Assembly (NCBI GenBank): GCA_900128395.1
Contig: LT649342.1
Span: 1 to 35,604 of the forward strand
Origin: Stramenopiles sp. TOSAG23-2
Lineage: Eukaryota; Sar
Length of the DNA stretch: 35,604 nt
Direction of reading: 5' to 3'
Below the pieces are notes generated by a model. It had not been told where the DNA came from and searched no databases. It was given only the letters and a program-made list of their open reading frames with translations. The position numbers were made by a program, and so were the translations under genes. Below, in pieces: positions 25,316 through 35,077 of the stretch (positions within the stretch are counted from its first letter, which is position 1; each line of letters starts with the position of its first letter).

Positions 25316-25834
25316 AGATTCTTTTCTACCTTGTATATCATATATATACAACTTTAGCATTCAGAGATAGCTTTATTTCAGCAGCTGCTCTTACTTTTGT
25401 ATTTCGCCAATAATTTAATTTCAAGGTTTTTAATTTTAAGGAACTTTAGATTTGTGCATTTGCAACATTTAGAGCTGTATTTTTTTTTTCTTCCTTTTGT
25501 TGCGGAGCAGCCGTCAAGCACTCAATTCATCTCTCCACCTCAACACATCACTATCACTCAAAAAAATAATACAAATAAACTAGAAATACGACGAGTGAGT
25601 AAAAAAAAGATATGCAGCATACTATGTATACATTCAAATGAATAAATTATATGGCAGAAGAAATAGTATATACGTAGATTACTATCTATATAGTCGTCTA
25701 TAGTTCTTCTTTTTATTTTGTACATGATAAACATATTGGCAGAAGAAATAGTATATACGTAGATTACTATCTATATAGTCGTCTATAGTTCTTCTTTTTA
25801 TTTTATACATTATAAACATATATTACGGAGAACA
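25244..25834. promoter_or_regulatory. Divergent promoter region with (TA)n run and 85-bp tandem repeat
   Basis: This 591-bp spacer lies between the VTT-domain and glycosyltransferase starts. It carries a TA dinucleotide run of about 28 bp at 25284-25311, a pyrimidine-rich segment at about 25480-25560, and an 85-bp direct repeat ending 13 bp before the glycosyltransferase start codon. The 82-codon frame at 25397-25645 shows no protein-like features. No known RNA gene is recognised. Confidence 0.5.
25652..25821. repeat. 85-bp tandem duplication, two mismatches
   Basis: Copy 1 (25652-25736) and copy 2 (25737-25821) abut exactly and differ at two of 85 positions (TTTTGTACATGAT against TTTTATACATTAT). 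Each copy begins TGGCAGAAGAAATAG and includes the inverted words CTATATAG and CTATAG. Copy 2 ends 13 bp before the ATG at 25835, so the unit probably includes leader or core promoter sequence of the glycosyltransferase gene. Confidence 0.92.
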
Positions 25835-28345
25835 ATGAATATTATTTATGTATTGATGTTCTTGTGTATGTTTTTCGTAACAATCTTTTGTGCAGAATCA
25901 TCTACTGGTACGCTAAAAATAAATCAGCAACATTTACTAGCGCAAAAAGCTGTAAAGATTGGCCGTCTTTCATTTGCAAATACACATAATAGTCCGAAAG
26001 TTTCTGTTATTTTACCGGCGTATAATGTCGTTGGTCATGGAAGATTTGAAGGTGCTGTACATTCTATCTTGCAGCAAACATTTATTGATTTCGAGCTATT
26101 GCTTGTTGATGATGGTTCCAAGGATGATACAAAGTCGATAATTAAAAAATTCGAAGTAAAAGATAAAAGGATTGTTGGTGTATTTTTGAAGCAAAATGGT
26201 GGTTTACCAAACGCATTAAATGCCGGTTTAAATCGTTCGCGTGCAAGTTTAATAACATGGACATCAAGTGATAATTATTTAGAGCCTATGTTTCTTGAAT
26301 ATTTTTATCAAGCATCGATTGAATATCCCGAAAGCAATTTTTTTTTCTCCGATTGGAATATGGTTGACAAAAATGATAATTTCATACTTAGAAGTGCACA
26401 CGATTATCGTGCACCATACACATTATTTTTGCAATGGCAAGGTTGTGCTGCTTTTATGTGGCGTAAACGGGTGCGTAAGATTTTTGATGTAAATTTAGGA
26501 GGGGTGGAAGATCATGAAATGTGGATTAGAATCACAGAGGGGCAGCATGTCAATGTATGGATTCAAAATGCATTGTATAATTATACATTTAATCATGGCA
26601 GTTGGGAAGAATTAAGCTCCTCCGGAAAATTAAAAAACAAAGTAAATGAAATGGTTCTCAAAACTTACAATCGTCATACGCTACAAGAGTACGACGATAT
26701 AAGCACCATATTGGATCCATATCTCTTGTTTCCATCCATACGTTTCAATTATAATTTTAAACGCACACTTGCTACTTCATATTATCGACTTGGAACAGTG
26801 ATAAGCACTGATTTTCCAGGTCCTGATGGTGGTGTAAGGGTTGCATTGAGGCAATTACTACCACATTGCTATGGCAACTCAATAAAATTATGGCCTGAAA
26901 TGTACGAAAGTCGTTTTAATAAAATTCTTGTTCATTTAGCAAATGGAGAATGGGGTATTGCTCTTCAAGAATTTCATGTAATGAAGAAAATGATTGATGG
27001 GAATAGTAAAACAATGTTACCACGCAAATTGTTGGCGAAAATAGAAATATTGCAAAGAAAATTTGACAAACGGGCGTCTAATCAAATTGATGATCATCCA
27101 ACAACAATACTCTATGAAGATGACAATATGATATTTGAGGAAACTTCATATCGTCGAGAGAGGACACTTTTGATGGCATATGGAATGCGTTTTCTACAAA
27201 ATATGAATGGGTTGAGTTACAATATCAAAGCATTCAACATGAAACGACCATATCGTTTAGCCGTTATTCCGTCTGATCCTTTGGAAGCGTATGAAGCAGG
27301 TGGGTATGCAAATTGGCTAGAAGATTATTATAATCCATTGCATTTTTTTGATGAAGTGTTCTTACTGTCCCCACTAGAAGTGAAGGAAAGAATTGAGTAT
27401 GGAATGTATATTATCCCGACACAACCAAATGAATTATCAAGCCGAATAAAGGAATTAAACATACATCTTGTGCGGGCATATGGTGGTTACTGGCCTTGTG
27501 ACATGGCAACTTTTGGAAAGGTGCCAGGCGTACCAGTAATTGTTAGTGTTCATGATACCAATATGGATGTTTTACATGATAGTATTGCCGATGCTGACTT
27601 TGTACTACCAGTCAGTCGAGCAGTTGCAGATTTAGTGAAATTTAAATTGTTGCAAAAAAATGTTGATGAAAATATTATTGTATCGAAAATCTACATGTTT
27701 TCAAATCGCGTGGATGAGAAAGTCTTTCATCCAAACATAATAAATCATCATGATTATGATAACAAAGTAATGTCCCTGCGACAACAATATCCAGGAAAAT
27801 ATCGAATATTGTTTATTGGAAGAAGAAAAGAGCAAAAAAATTGGGATACTTTAATTAAATCATTAGCTATATTAGGAAATGATTATGTATTAATCATGAT
27901 AGGTAGAGGTGAAAAAGAACCAATTATCCAATTGGCGACGGAATTAAATGTTTTGTCACAAATTTATTTGATTGATAGTATCGAAAACTCCGATATTCCA
28001 TATTATCAATCAATAGCAGATGTATTTGCAACAGTATCGCGATGGGAAGGATTTGGTATTGTATTTATTGAAGCATTAGCAACAGGTAGATCCGTAGTTG
28101 TTACATCAGATATTGCTCCAATGAATGAGTATATAACACATGGCTTCAACGGTTTACTTGTAAAAGAGTACGAAAATCCAAAAGAAGTAGCGAAATTTTT
28201 AATATCGGCTATTCATAACAAGACTGTTCGCTCTCATATTTTAGCTAATGCCCCTTACTCTGTTGATGAGTTTTTGAAAAGCAATGTTGATAGATGGGAA
28301 GTACAATTATATCGAATTTTTTTACAATCATTTAATAAGGCTTAG
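25835..28345 (+). CDS. Bifunctional GT2-GT4 glycosyltransferase with signal peptide
   Basis: The protein of 836 residues joins two glycosyltransferase domains. Residues 1-20 are hydrophobic and end in CAES, a likely signal peptide or signal anchor, suggesting action in the secretory lumen. Residues ~56-255 are a family 2 (GT-A) domain: VSVILPAYN at 56-64, LLLVDDGS at 88-95, NGGLPNALNAGL at 121-132, SSDN at 144-147 in the metal-binding position, and GVEDHEMW at 223-230 holding the ED pair of the catalytic base region. After a helical linker (~270-460), residues ~480-835 are a family 4 (GT-B) domain: LFIGRRKEQKNWDTL from 659, and the EX7E motif E738-E746 in WEGFGIVFIEAL. Both domains look intact. 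Fused GT2-GT4 enzymes are common in bacterial surface-polysaccharide synthesis; the sugar and acceptor here are unknown. Bacterial ancestry is possible but unproven. The stop is TAG. Confidence 0.88.
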   Translation: MNIIYVLMFLCMFFVTIFCAESSTGTLKINQQHLLAQKAVKIGRLSFANTHNSPKVSVILPAYNVVGHGRFEGAVHSILQQTFIDFELLLVDDGSKDDTKSIIKKFEVKDKRIVGVFLKQNGGLPNALNAGLNRSRASLITWTSSDNYLEPMFLEYFYQASIEYPESNFFFSDWNMVDKNDNFILRSAHDYRAPYTLFLQWQGCAAFMWRKRVRKIFDVNLGGVEDHEMWIRITEGQHVNVWIQNALYNYTFNHGSWEELSSSGKLKNKVNEMVLKTYNRHTLQEYDDISTILDPYLLFPSIRFNYNFKRTLATSYYRLGTVISTDFPGPDGGVRVALRQLLPHCYGNSIKLWPEMYESRFNKILVHLANGEWGIALQEFHVMKKMIDGNSKTMLPRKLLAKIEILQRKFDKRASNQIDDHPTTILYEDDNMIFEETSYRRERTLLMAYGMRFLQNMNGLSYNIKAFNMKRPYRLAVIPSDPLEAYEAGGYANWLEDYYNPLHFFDEVFLLSPLEVKERIEYGMYIIPTQPNELSSRIKELNIHLVRAYGGYWPCDMATFGKVPGVPVIVSVHDTNMDVLHDSIADADFVLPVSRAVADLVKFKLLQKNVDENIIVSKIYMFSNRVDEKVFHPNIINHHDYDNKVMSLRQQYPGKYRILFIGRRKEQKNWDTLIKSLAILGNDYVLIMIGRGEKEPIIQLATELNVLSQIYLIDSIENSDIPYYQSIADVFATVSRWEGFGIVFIEALATGRSVVVTSDIAPMNEYITHGFNGLLVKEYENPKEVAKFLISAIHNKTVRSHILANAPYSVDEFLKSNVDRWEVQLYRIFLQSFNKA

Positions 28346-28541
28346 AGAAGTTGTTTTTTTATAAAGTTTTTTACATACAAGCGGTACTTTAAAAAAATAC
28401 CGGGGTCCGTAAAAATATTTTTATACGAGTACATCATATATGTACATACACGAAAATATTTAAAAAGGTACACGACGTAATGATCTATATTATATATATT
28501 TAAATAATATTTGATAATAATTTACGCATATATTAATAATC
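28346..28541. other. Convergent intergenic spacer
   Basis: This 196-bp spacer contains a small imperfect hairpin GGTACTTT/AAATACC at 28383-28401, the palindrome AAAAATATTTTT at 28411-28422 and one TACGAG at 28424-28429, then AT-rich DNA. No gene is seen. Confidence 0.5.
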
Positions 28542-29336
28542 CTACTTCCAGGTTACAAATTTAGGTTCATTTTTTAATTGTTCTGCTGATTTTCTCCATG
28601 GTAATGTATTCATATGTGTTACTTCTCGATCTTTTACTAATTGCGTTAACGACTTGTGAAATGTTGCGCCTATTGGCACCATAGCTGGTGTAGGATTAAC
28701 AACATAATCTACGCATTTGGTAATTTCAGTTGCGTGTCTGCGTGCACTAAGTGGCTGGAATCCTGGTCCATCGGCGCGTCTAATAGAAGTACATGCAAAT
28801 TGTAAATCTGGGATTGTAGTAATAATAGTTTTTTTTCTTCCATACTTTGGTTCTTGTAACCATGACGATTCTGTCCTATGTGTAGCAGGTGGAGATTTGG
28901 TTGTGCCGTTTTGAAATTGATATGGAGTATAGTTCATTGTAGGTACAGCAGTGACATAAGAACGAGATTTCTTTCGTTCTGTATTAATAGGAGTTATCGG
29001 CAAGCCTTCAATTGTTGCTTTACCTATATTAGACAACCTAGAAGAGGAAGATCTTGAAGAGCCTATTGATGATGAGGCAACAGATAAATCTGAAGCAGGT
29101 GGTGTGTTGTCGTTCATTTTTATTCCTTGATATGCCAAAGGATGAGTGTTTTTCCAATCAGCTGCTTTTTGATCTCTCTGCTTTCTATGAATCCTTGCCC
29201 GGAGATATTTTGCATCATATTTAGATTTAGCAACAGCAGTCTTTTCTGCATTTAATGCATTTTCTAACTTTTCCAAGCGAAGTAAAATAATTTTTCTCTC
29301 GTCTATTGAAGATTTTCTTCTTACAGTTGCATCCAT
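28542..29336 (-). CDS. Hypothetical protein with N-terminal coiled coil and Ser-rich linker
   Basis: This is a 264-residue hydrophilic protein I do not recognise. Residues ~12-65 form a charged helix with heptad-like Leu/Ala spacing, probably a short coiled coil. Residues ~83-105 are Ser-rich. The rest is basic and rich in Thr, Pro and Ser, with aromatic short motifs (NYTPYQF, SWLQEPKYG, LPWRKSAEQL) of the kind seen in microtubule- or axoneme-binding proteins; that comparison is only an impression. It has no membrane segment or catalytic motif. It sits on the same strand downstream of the giant coiled-coil gene, with 437 bp between them, so separate transcription is likely. The final WK is followed by a TAG stop. 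It is likely real because it is long and of balanced composition beside AT-rich flanks. Confidence 0.6.
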   Translation of the reverse strand: MDATVRRKSSIDERKIILLRLEKLENALNAEKTAVAKSKYDAKYLRARIHRKQRDQKAADWKNTHPLAYQGIKMNDNTPPASDLSVASSSIGSSRSSSSRLSNIGKATIEGLPITPINTERKKSRSYVTAVPTMNYTPYQFQNGTTKSPPATHRTESSWLQEPKYGRKKTIITTIPDLQFACTSIRRADGPGFQPLSARRHATEITKCVDYVVNPTPAMVPIGATFHKSLTQLVKDREVTHMNTLPWRKSAEQLKNEPKFVTWK

Positions 29337-29773
29337 ATTGGTTTACAGAAATTAATTATTTACAATGAAGGAAATATATAAAGTTGAAACACTGCAATTG
29401 TTTAATATCTTAATTGTTATATATATATTTAGTATTATACTATATATTCAATAATTGACGTGGTATAACAATAGTAATTGACTAATAATATATTCAACTC
29501 CAACCTCCAACATTGTTTTATTATTGTTTTAATGTTTGCGAGTGATAGGCAGGATAGGTTTATATTACCTATTAGTTATATAGAAAAATAAAAAGAAAAC
29601 AAAAAAGACTGTGGCCTGTGCACAGTACGAAAAAAGGCTGAGTTGCTTCGTAACTCGTAACAGTATTCTTTAATTTTCATTTCTTCTGATTTAATATACT
29701 AAGAAGTACATTTTTGATAGGGGAAACAAAGTTTTTACAAAAAATACAAATATTTTATTTTATACATCATTTT
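29337..29773. promoter_or_regulatory. Spacer between two minus-strand genes
   Basis: This 437-bp AT-rich stretch should hold the promoter of the hypothetical gene and the 3' end of the giant coiled-coil gene. The only less AT-rich part, near 29608-29665, contains CTGTGGCCTGTGCACAGTACG (CTGTG facing CACAG) and two CGTAAC words. No RNA gene or protein frame is recognised. Confidence 0.4.
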
Positions 29774-32700
29774 TTACATTAACATGTTATTTTTTGCCGG
29801 AAACCATGGTGGATTGTTCGGCGATGTTACTCGTTGTGCAACTGGAGATATACCATTTCTTAATTGTACTGAACTTTTTGATTTGTGTATAAATTTTTTG
29901 AACCCTGAAGTTTCAACACTACCAATGAATAAACTAGCGTTTCCTTCATCGTAAGCTTCTCCATCGATAATTTTTGCTTTCGACATCGAGTTGTCAAATT
30001 GACTCTTTCTTGGTGCGGAGGAGCCAAATGGAGACTTTTTTGGTGTCGTTTTATTTTTCTTCCTTGGCTTCTGTTTTGGTTCATCCATCTTCAATTGTGG
30101 ATAACCATGTCCAGATATTAGAGGCAATTTATCTTTTACGTGTCTCATATCCAAACGAACCTTAATTTCTTCTCTAACTTTGAATATTTCTTCCAAAACT
30201 TGATTTGATGGCATTTCACCAATAATATTTTCAGCAGCCAGTTGAACTCTCTCAAGAGCTGATAAAGCAAACAGTAAATTTCTCTGCCTTTGTTGCTCGA
30301 TATTACTTGATTCTGCTTCTAATCTTCCGTTCATAATTTCTAGTTTGGATTGATGATGCATTAACGCCTTCATTTCCTTATTTTCAGGATCTTCGTTACC
30401 AATTTTTTCTAATTTACGAGTTACGCGTCCTAGTATCAATCCATTCTTCATAGTGTGCAATGTATTGGCAACTATCTTTTGCTTAAAGTGTTTATCTGCT
30501 CTCATGCGCTTTTCTGTATGTTCTAATTCACCATAACCATGTGTTTGTTGATATTGAGATTCTAACTCTTCCTTCAAAAGTGCCATTTCTCTATTTTTTT
30601 CAGCCAATTTGTGTCTCATTTGATATACCACGCCCATGTTCTTCGGCTCAATTTTACCTAAGGCACCTGGTTGTGAACGGCCACCGCCTCCAATGCGTGC
30701 TACACGTAGACTTCCTCTCAAGTTTTTAGATGGGCCAGAATTAGCAGCTTCACCGCCACCTCCTCCACCAAATTCAAGCTTCAAAAGCCCTTGCAAGCAT
30801 TGTGTTCCTTTTTCTAAGATTACGATAACGTCTTTTGAACGTATAGCCCTTTTCGTAAATTGTTCTAAAATATCTGGCAAGTCTTGGTCTTGGGGATATG
30901 TTTGAGCGTAAACACTTTTTACTACTTTTAATATTTTTGCGGAAAGATTCTTCGGTTTTTTGTCTATCGCACTACGTGAAAGATATCTGATTGCTCCTTC
31001 AAGTTCCTGCAATAAAGTTGCAGCTTGATACCTTTCAGCTCGCAGATCTGCTAATACTTCATCGATATTATTGGCTTTTAACAGCTCCAGCTCCTGCATT
31101 ACCTCGGCTAACTGTTTTGTTAATGTCTCTACTTGAACGTTAAAGTTTTCTATTGCTTTTTCTAATCCTTGCTTGGCCGTTTGTAGATTTTTAAATTTAG
31201 CTTGCAATGCCCGGTGCTCTAGTTGCAGTGGTGTAGGCTTTTTGGATTCCTCGTCTTCAAAGTCGAATCTGGTTTGATGAATTTCCTGCTTTTTCTTTAA
31301 AATTTCTACTTCCAGTGTTACCATTTGTTCCATTAAATCCTTCTTATCTTGCATTCTTGCGTCGTCTACTTCTTCTAACATTGCATCTTCTAAATTAAGT
31401 GCTGCTAATGTCATTTCAAGTTGGAGATGTTGGTTAATTTTTTTGCTGAACAATTTTAAAGTGCTTTCATCATCCTCTTTTCCGATTTCTCTCAATGACG
31501 ATAAAGTTAAAGTTTTCAATTTGATGCTTTTAATATCCGCAATTAAACCATTTAACTTCTGTTTCATTTTAACTTGTTCAACATCATCTGTTTCAAATTC
31601 AACTTGCCACATTAATTGCCTCATATCGCTTCTTAACACCAACATTTCAGGAAATGAATTGTCTTTAATAATTGACAAATCAATAGCTGGACCCAAAATG
31701 TTGAAAAGAATGCTTGATTTCTTTTCCAAATCGTGTACTACTTTCACTAAAGCATTTCGATTATAAACTTTTCCATGAGTACCAGCGTGTACCTTCAATT
31801 TCTCACATATATTTGCATAAGATGATAAAGTCTCATACGTTACTCTTAATTCACTTAATAAGCTTTTTGCAGCTGTATCTCGCCGTACCACCGCACTTTC
31901 TAATAGCTCAATTTGCTTCAATAGTTTACCAGTTTTTCTAAATATTGCTGCGTTACGTTCCTTTTTTCTCTCCTCAGATGTTTTGATTCTTTCAGTATGA
32001 TTTGCTTCTACAAATCTTGCTCTTCCCCCAAGTTTGTTTTTCAATAACATAGCGTCTGCTTCATCTTTTTCCCCAACGTTTAAATACATATTGTTTTCTA
32101 TGCTATTCGATTCATTAACAAGCTGAATATGTTCTAGGTGAGCATCTCCAAGCCCTTTAGTGAAATCTGACCGAAGACTCTGAATCTTTGCAACAGCACT
32201 ATTTAATTGCTCATTTAATTGTTCCACATTAGCAGATGCAGCAAACGTATCATCAACACTGGCAAGCTTGAGTTGTCTTAAATTTTGTTTTTGTTTCAAG
32301 TGAGATTCCAAGAAAGCGTCAAACTTTTGTTTATCTATCTTTGAAATTGATAAATCAACAGCATCTCCTAGTAAAGAGTGAATAAACTTTACACTTCGAT
32401 CATTAAAAATTGATTCTATCAACTGATCTGCATTGTTTCGCTCGTCATCCCATTCTGTTTCTAAGTAATTTAATGCCTGCCCTAATAATACCGATGAGCT
32501 GTAAACTTGTTGGAGTAAATCGTCAACTTCTACATACGCATCTTCTCTGTCGTTACGCAAAGTATCAATTAAACGATTTGTTCTAAATACTTTATCCTTT
32601 CTATCTGCATCTCGTTTCTCAGTACGACCATCCGCGCGTTGCTTTTTCCACTCGTGTATGTCGTCACTAAATGTCATGGCAGATTGCATGTTATCAATCT

Positions 32701-35077
32701 CTGATTCATCGATTTCTGCTTCGAGTGCTATCGATTTTGCACTTTCTAATAATTTTGTCGTTGCTGCATCTAAATCAATTCTTAAGACTTGAGATGATTG
32801 TGGGCATGCAATTAAACCGTCTTCCACCGCTGTAGTGTTTTCTATTTGTTCAATAACTTTTATCTGTTTTCGCAGTTTATCACATGTAACAATAGAATCT
32901 GCATACGCTTCAACATCACTAACATGTGCAGTTGTCATATCAGTAGCAATATTTAAAATGTCAAAAACAGTTTCCGATCCATCAAGTTTTGCTGAATCTA
33001 ATATTTCTTTTTCGTTAGGATCAATAAATCCCATTTCAATGTAATGTTTCAATTTATCAGCTCTGAAATGTTCCAATACAACACCTTTTAAATTATCGCT
33101 ACCGCTATTTTTTGAGGTTTCTAAAGCAATTTCTATAAGATTTTCAATAGTTGGGACCAATTGATCATCAATTTTAGCATTCAACTTTTCAATGTCTTCT
33201 TCTTGTTTGTCAATAGTTTCTTGCAATAAAGCCACTTCCTTGGCATGCCTTTCCGCAATTTCTTCAAGTTCTTTTTCCAAGCGTGCTACCTCTGCCTCAG
33301 CTGCTTCTGTAAGTTCAACTTGCTCAGCTAATAATCTTTCTCCTCTTTCTCTTTCCTCTGCAACTTTACGAACCATCTCTTCTTGCACTTCGACAATTTT
33401 TTGTTCTAATTCTAATATAACTGCTTGTAACCTTTCTATTTCATCCTCGGCTTTTTTTGCTCGTTCCAAATTTTTTGCAGCAACTCGTTTAGCGTCTTCT
33501 ATATCTTTTTTGGCATTAACAAGCGATTTCTCAAGTTTTTCCCGCTCCGCAGCAGCCTCTTCTTGAAATTTTTCGAGCCTTTGTTGCGCTTCAAATTGTT
33601 GTTGTGCCAACTCATTTTTCATTACAAACAATGCATCATCTGCTTCTTGTTGCAATGCTTTTACTCGTTCATACTCCTCTGGTTCTATTCTCGGCTTTGC
33701 AACTTCTTGTCTAAGCTCTATTAGTTCTAAGTTTTGGTCGTCTATTGTATGCTCTAGCTTGGAAATTTTATCTTGTAAGGAATGTATTTCGTCTCTAAGT
33801 TTCTTTTCCTTAATTTCTGCTACTTTTGCACCTTTTCTATTTGCTGAAGTTGCAATAAATTGTTCTTGTTCAAACTTTGCGCGTTCTTCGAGTTCTTTTT
33901 CTCTTGCACGAGAAGATTCTCGTATCAGCTGCTCTTCTAGTCTAGTTATTTTACGATTCATTAGCAGCTCTTTTTCTGCCGAGTTTGCTTTATATTTTGC
34001 AAAATCTGCCAATGTTTTTTCTCTATTTGTCTGCGCAATTCGTACGCTGGCCATATCTTCCTGCCTTTTTTTCGTCAAATCAGCAACTTCCGCTTGTAAA
34101 CGTTTTAATTGATCCAGTGTTTCGCTAAAGTCATCCTCGTCATCCTCTTCTTCTATTGTGCCATCTTCCGATTCTTCATCTGGTTTCGCACTATCTGCAT
34201 TACCACCTGTATTTGGTGATACATACTTTCCATCTGCATCTATTGAAACATCTCCATCTCCATCTTCTCCTAATCTTCTTGTACTTGCAGATGTAGTTTC
34301 TTCTGGTTGACCACTATTTGATTTTGTTGAGGATTCTGGTGTATTTGGCTTGGATGGAAGCTTTAAAGGAGTCTCGTCAACTTCTTCCCCTAAAATGTTC
34401 TCGGCAGCGCCGACTTTAGCAGCTCTATGATGATGCAGCGCGGACATTAATAATAATCTACGTTTATCCTTTTTATGTTTTCTAACTTGTGCACGATGTT
34501 CTGCCGCATGGCGTATTGCTTTTTTCACCTCTTTCTTTGCTGCAACTTTTACATCTTTAAACAATGAATGCATTCGTCGCTTGGATTCTCCTGCAACGTA
34601 CATATATTCCTTTTTTATACGATCTGAAGTTTCTAAAAGATCAGCTGTATCTTTGGATTCATCTTCTGCTTCTATAAATTCTCCTTCCATGATTTCCATA
34701 TCTGCCACATTTTCCCCAAACCATTTCGTAACATCTTCCAATTGCTCTTCTTGCTCCTCTTGAACCCTATTTACTTCTACTAATAAAAATTTACTATCTT
34801 TAAATGCTTCTTGTCCTCTTTGATACGAGTCACCGATTCTACCATCTTTTAAATAATGTCTATCCTTCTTACAAAATTTATCAAATTCTTCAAGTGTCGC
34901 ACTTACTCTTTTTTTTGATTCTTTTGCAGAGTCGTGTAAACTTAACTTTTTATCTATTGTCTTTGAATCCACTGGAATTTCAGGCGGTTTATCATTTTTT
35001 CTTCGTTTCTTTTTTACATATGTATTTTTTAGTTTTTTACGTTCCTTCTCTGGTCTTTTAACTCGTCTACGAGACAT
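29774..35077 (-). CDS. Giant coiled-coil protein, unknown function
   Basis: The protein has 1767 residues. It begins with a strongly basic stretch (1-30, Arg/Lys-rich, nuclear-localisation-like), followed by helical, charged sequence. Residues ~225-320 are disordered and end in an acidic EEEDDEDD run. Residues ~320-640 are a long, almost unbroken coiled coil of alternating Glu, Lys and Arg with Leu/Ile/Val. From ~640 to ~1330 shorter helical segments alternate with less charged blocks, and a further coil lies around 1310-1390. A Gly run (LEFGGGGGGEAANSG, about 1433-1447) and a second Gly-rich motif precede another helical part. The tail (~1650-1767) is basic and rich in Lys, Ser and Pro. I see no motor head, kinase or GTPase motif. 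Long coiled coils of this type occur in cytoskeletal, centrosomal, Golgi or ciliary scaffolds, and residue composition cannot decide between them. The stop is TAA. No gene symbol is justified. Confidence 0.7.
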   Translation of the reverse strand: MSRRRVKRPEKERKKLKNTYVKKKRRKNDKPPEIPVDSKTIDKKLSLHDSAKESKKRVSATLEEFDKFCKKDRHYLKDGRIGDSYQRGQEAFKDSKFLLVEVNRVQEEQEEQLEDVTKWFGENVADMEIMEGEFIEAEDESKDTADLLETSDRIKKEYMYVAGESKRRMHSLFKDVKVAAKKEVKKAIRHAAEHRAQVRKHKKDKRRLLLMSALHHHRAAKVGAAENILGEEVDETPLKLPSKPNTPESSTKSNSGQPEETTSASTRRLGEDGDGDVSIDADGKYVSPNTGGNADSAKPDEESEDGTIEEEDDEDDFSETLDQLKRLQAEVADLTKKRQEDMASVRIAQTNREKTLADFAKYKANSAEKELLMNRKITRLEEQLIRESSRAREKELEERAKFEQEQFIATSANRKGAKVAEIKEKKLRDEIHSLQDKISKLEHTIDDQNLELIELRQEVAKPRIEPEEYERVKALQQEADDALFVMKNELAQQQFEAQQRLEKFQEEAAAEREKLEKSLVNAKKDIEDAKRVAAKNLERAKKAEDEIERLQAVILELEQKIVEVQEEMVRKVAEERERGERLLAEQVELTEAAEAEVARLEKELEEIAERHAKEVALLQETIDKQEEDIEKLNAKIDDQLVPTIENLIEIALETSKNSGSDNLKGVVLEHFRADKLKHYIEMGFIDPNEKEILDSAKLDGSETVFDILNIATDMTTAHVSDVEAYADSIVTCDKLRKQIKVIEQIENTTAVEDGLIACPQSSQVLRIDLDAATTKLLESAKSIALEAEIDESEIDNMQSAMTFSDDIHEWKKQRADGRTEKRDADRKDKVFRTNRLIDTLRNDREDAYVEVDDLLQQVYSSSVLLGQALNYLETEWDDERNNADQLIESIFNDRSVKFIHSLLGDAVDLSISKIDKQKFDAFLESHLKQKQNLRQLKLASVDDTFAASANVEQLNEQLNSAVAKIQSLRSDFTKGLGDAHLEHIQLVNESNSIENNMYLNVGEKDEADAMLLKNKLGGRARFVEANHTERIKTSEERKKERNAAIFRKTGKLLKQIELLESAVVRRDTAAKSLLSELRVTYETLSSYANICEKLKVHAGTHGKVYNRNALVKVVHDLEKKSSILFNILGPAIDLSIIKDNSFPEMLVLRSDMRQLMWQVEFETDDVEQVKMKQKLNGLIADIKSIKLKTLTLSSLREIGKEDDESTLKLFSKKINQHLQLEMTLAALNLEDAMLEEVDDARMQDKKDLMEQMVTLEVEILKKKQEIHQTRFDFEDEESKKPTPLQLEHRALQAKFKNLQTAKQGLEKAIENFNVQVETLTKQLAEVMQELELLKANNIDEVLADLRAERYQAATLLQELEGAIRYLSRSAIDKKPKNLSAKILKVVKSVYAQTYPQDQDLPDILEQFTKRAIRSKDVIVILEKGTQCLQGLLKLEFGGGGGGEAANSGPSKNLRGSLRVARIGGGGRSQPGALGKIEPKNMGVVYQMRHKLAEKNREMALLKEELESQYQQTHGYGELEHTEKRMRADKHFKQKIVANTLHTMKNGLILGRVTRKLEKIGNEDPENKEMKALMHHQSKLEIMNGRLEAESSNIEQQRQRNLLFALSALERVQLAAENIIGEMPSNQVLEEIFKVREEIKVRLDMRHVKDKLPLISGHGYPQLKMDEPKQKPRKKNKTTPKKSPFGSSAPRKSQFDNSMSKAKIIDGEAYDEGNASLFIGSVETSGFKKFIHKSKSSVQLRNGISPVAQRVTSPNNPPWFPAKNNMLM

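Noticed and set aside
25397-25645. 82-codon frame before the glycosyltransferase
   Set aside because: It is short, Phe/Leu-rich then Ser/Gln/Lys-rich, in a divergent spacer, and has no motif.
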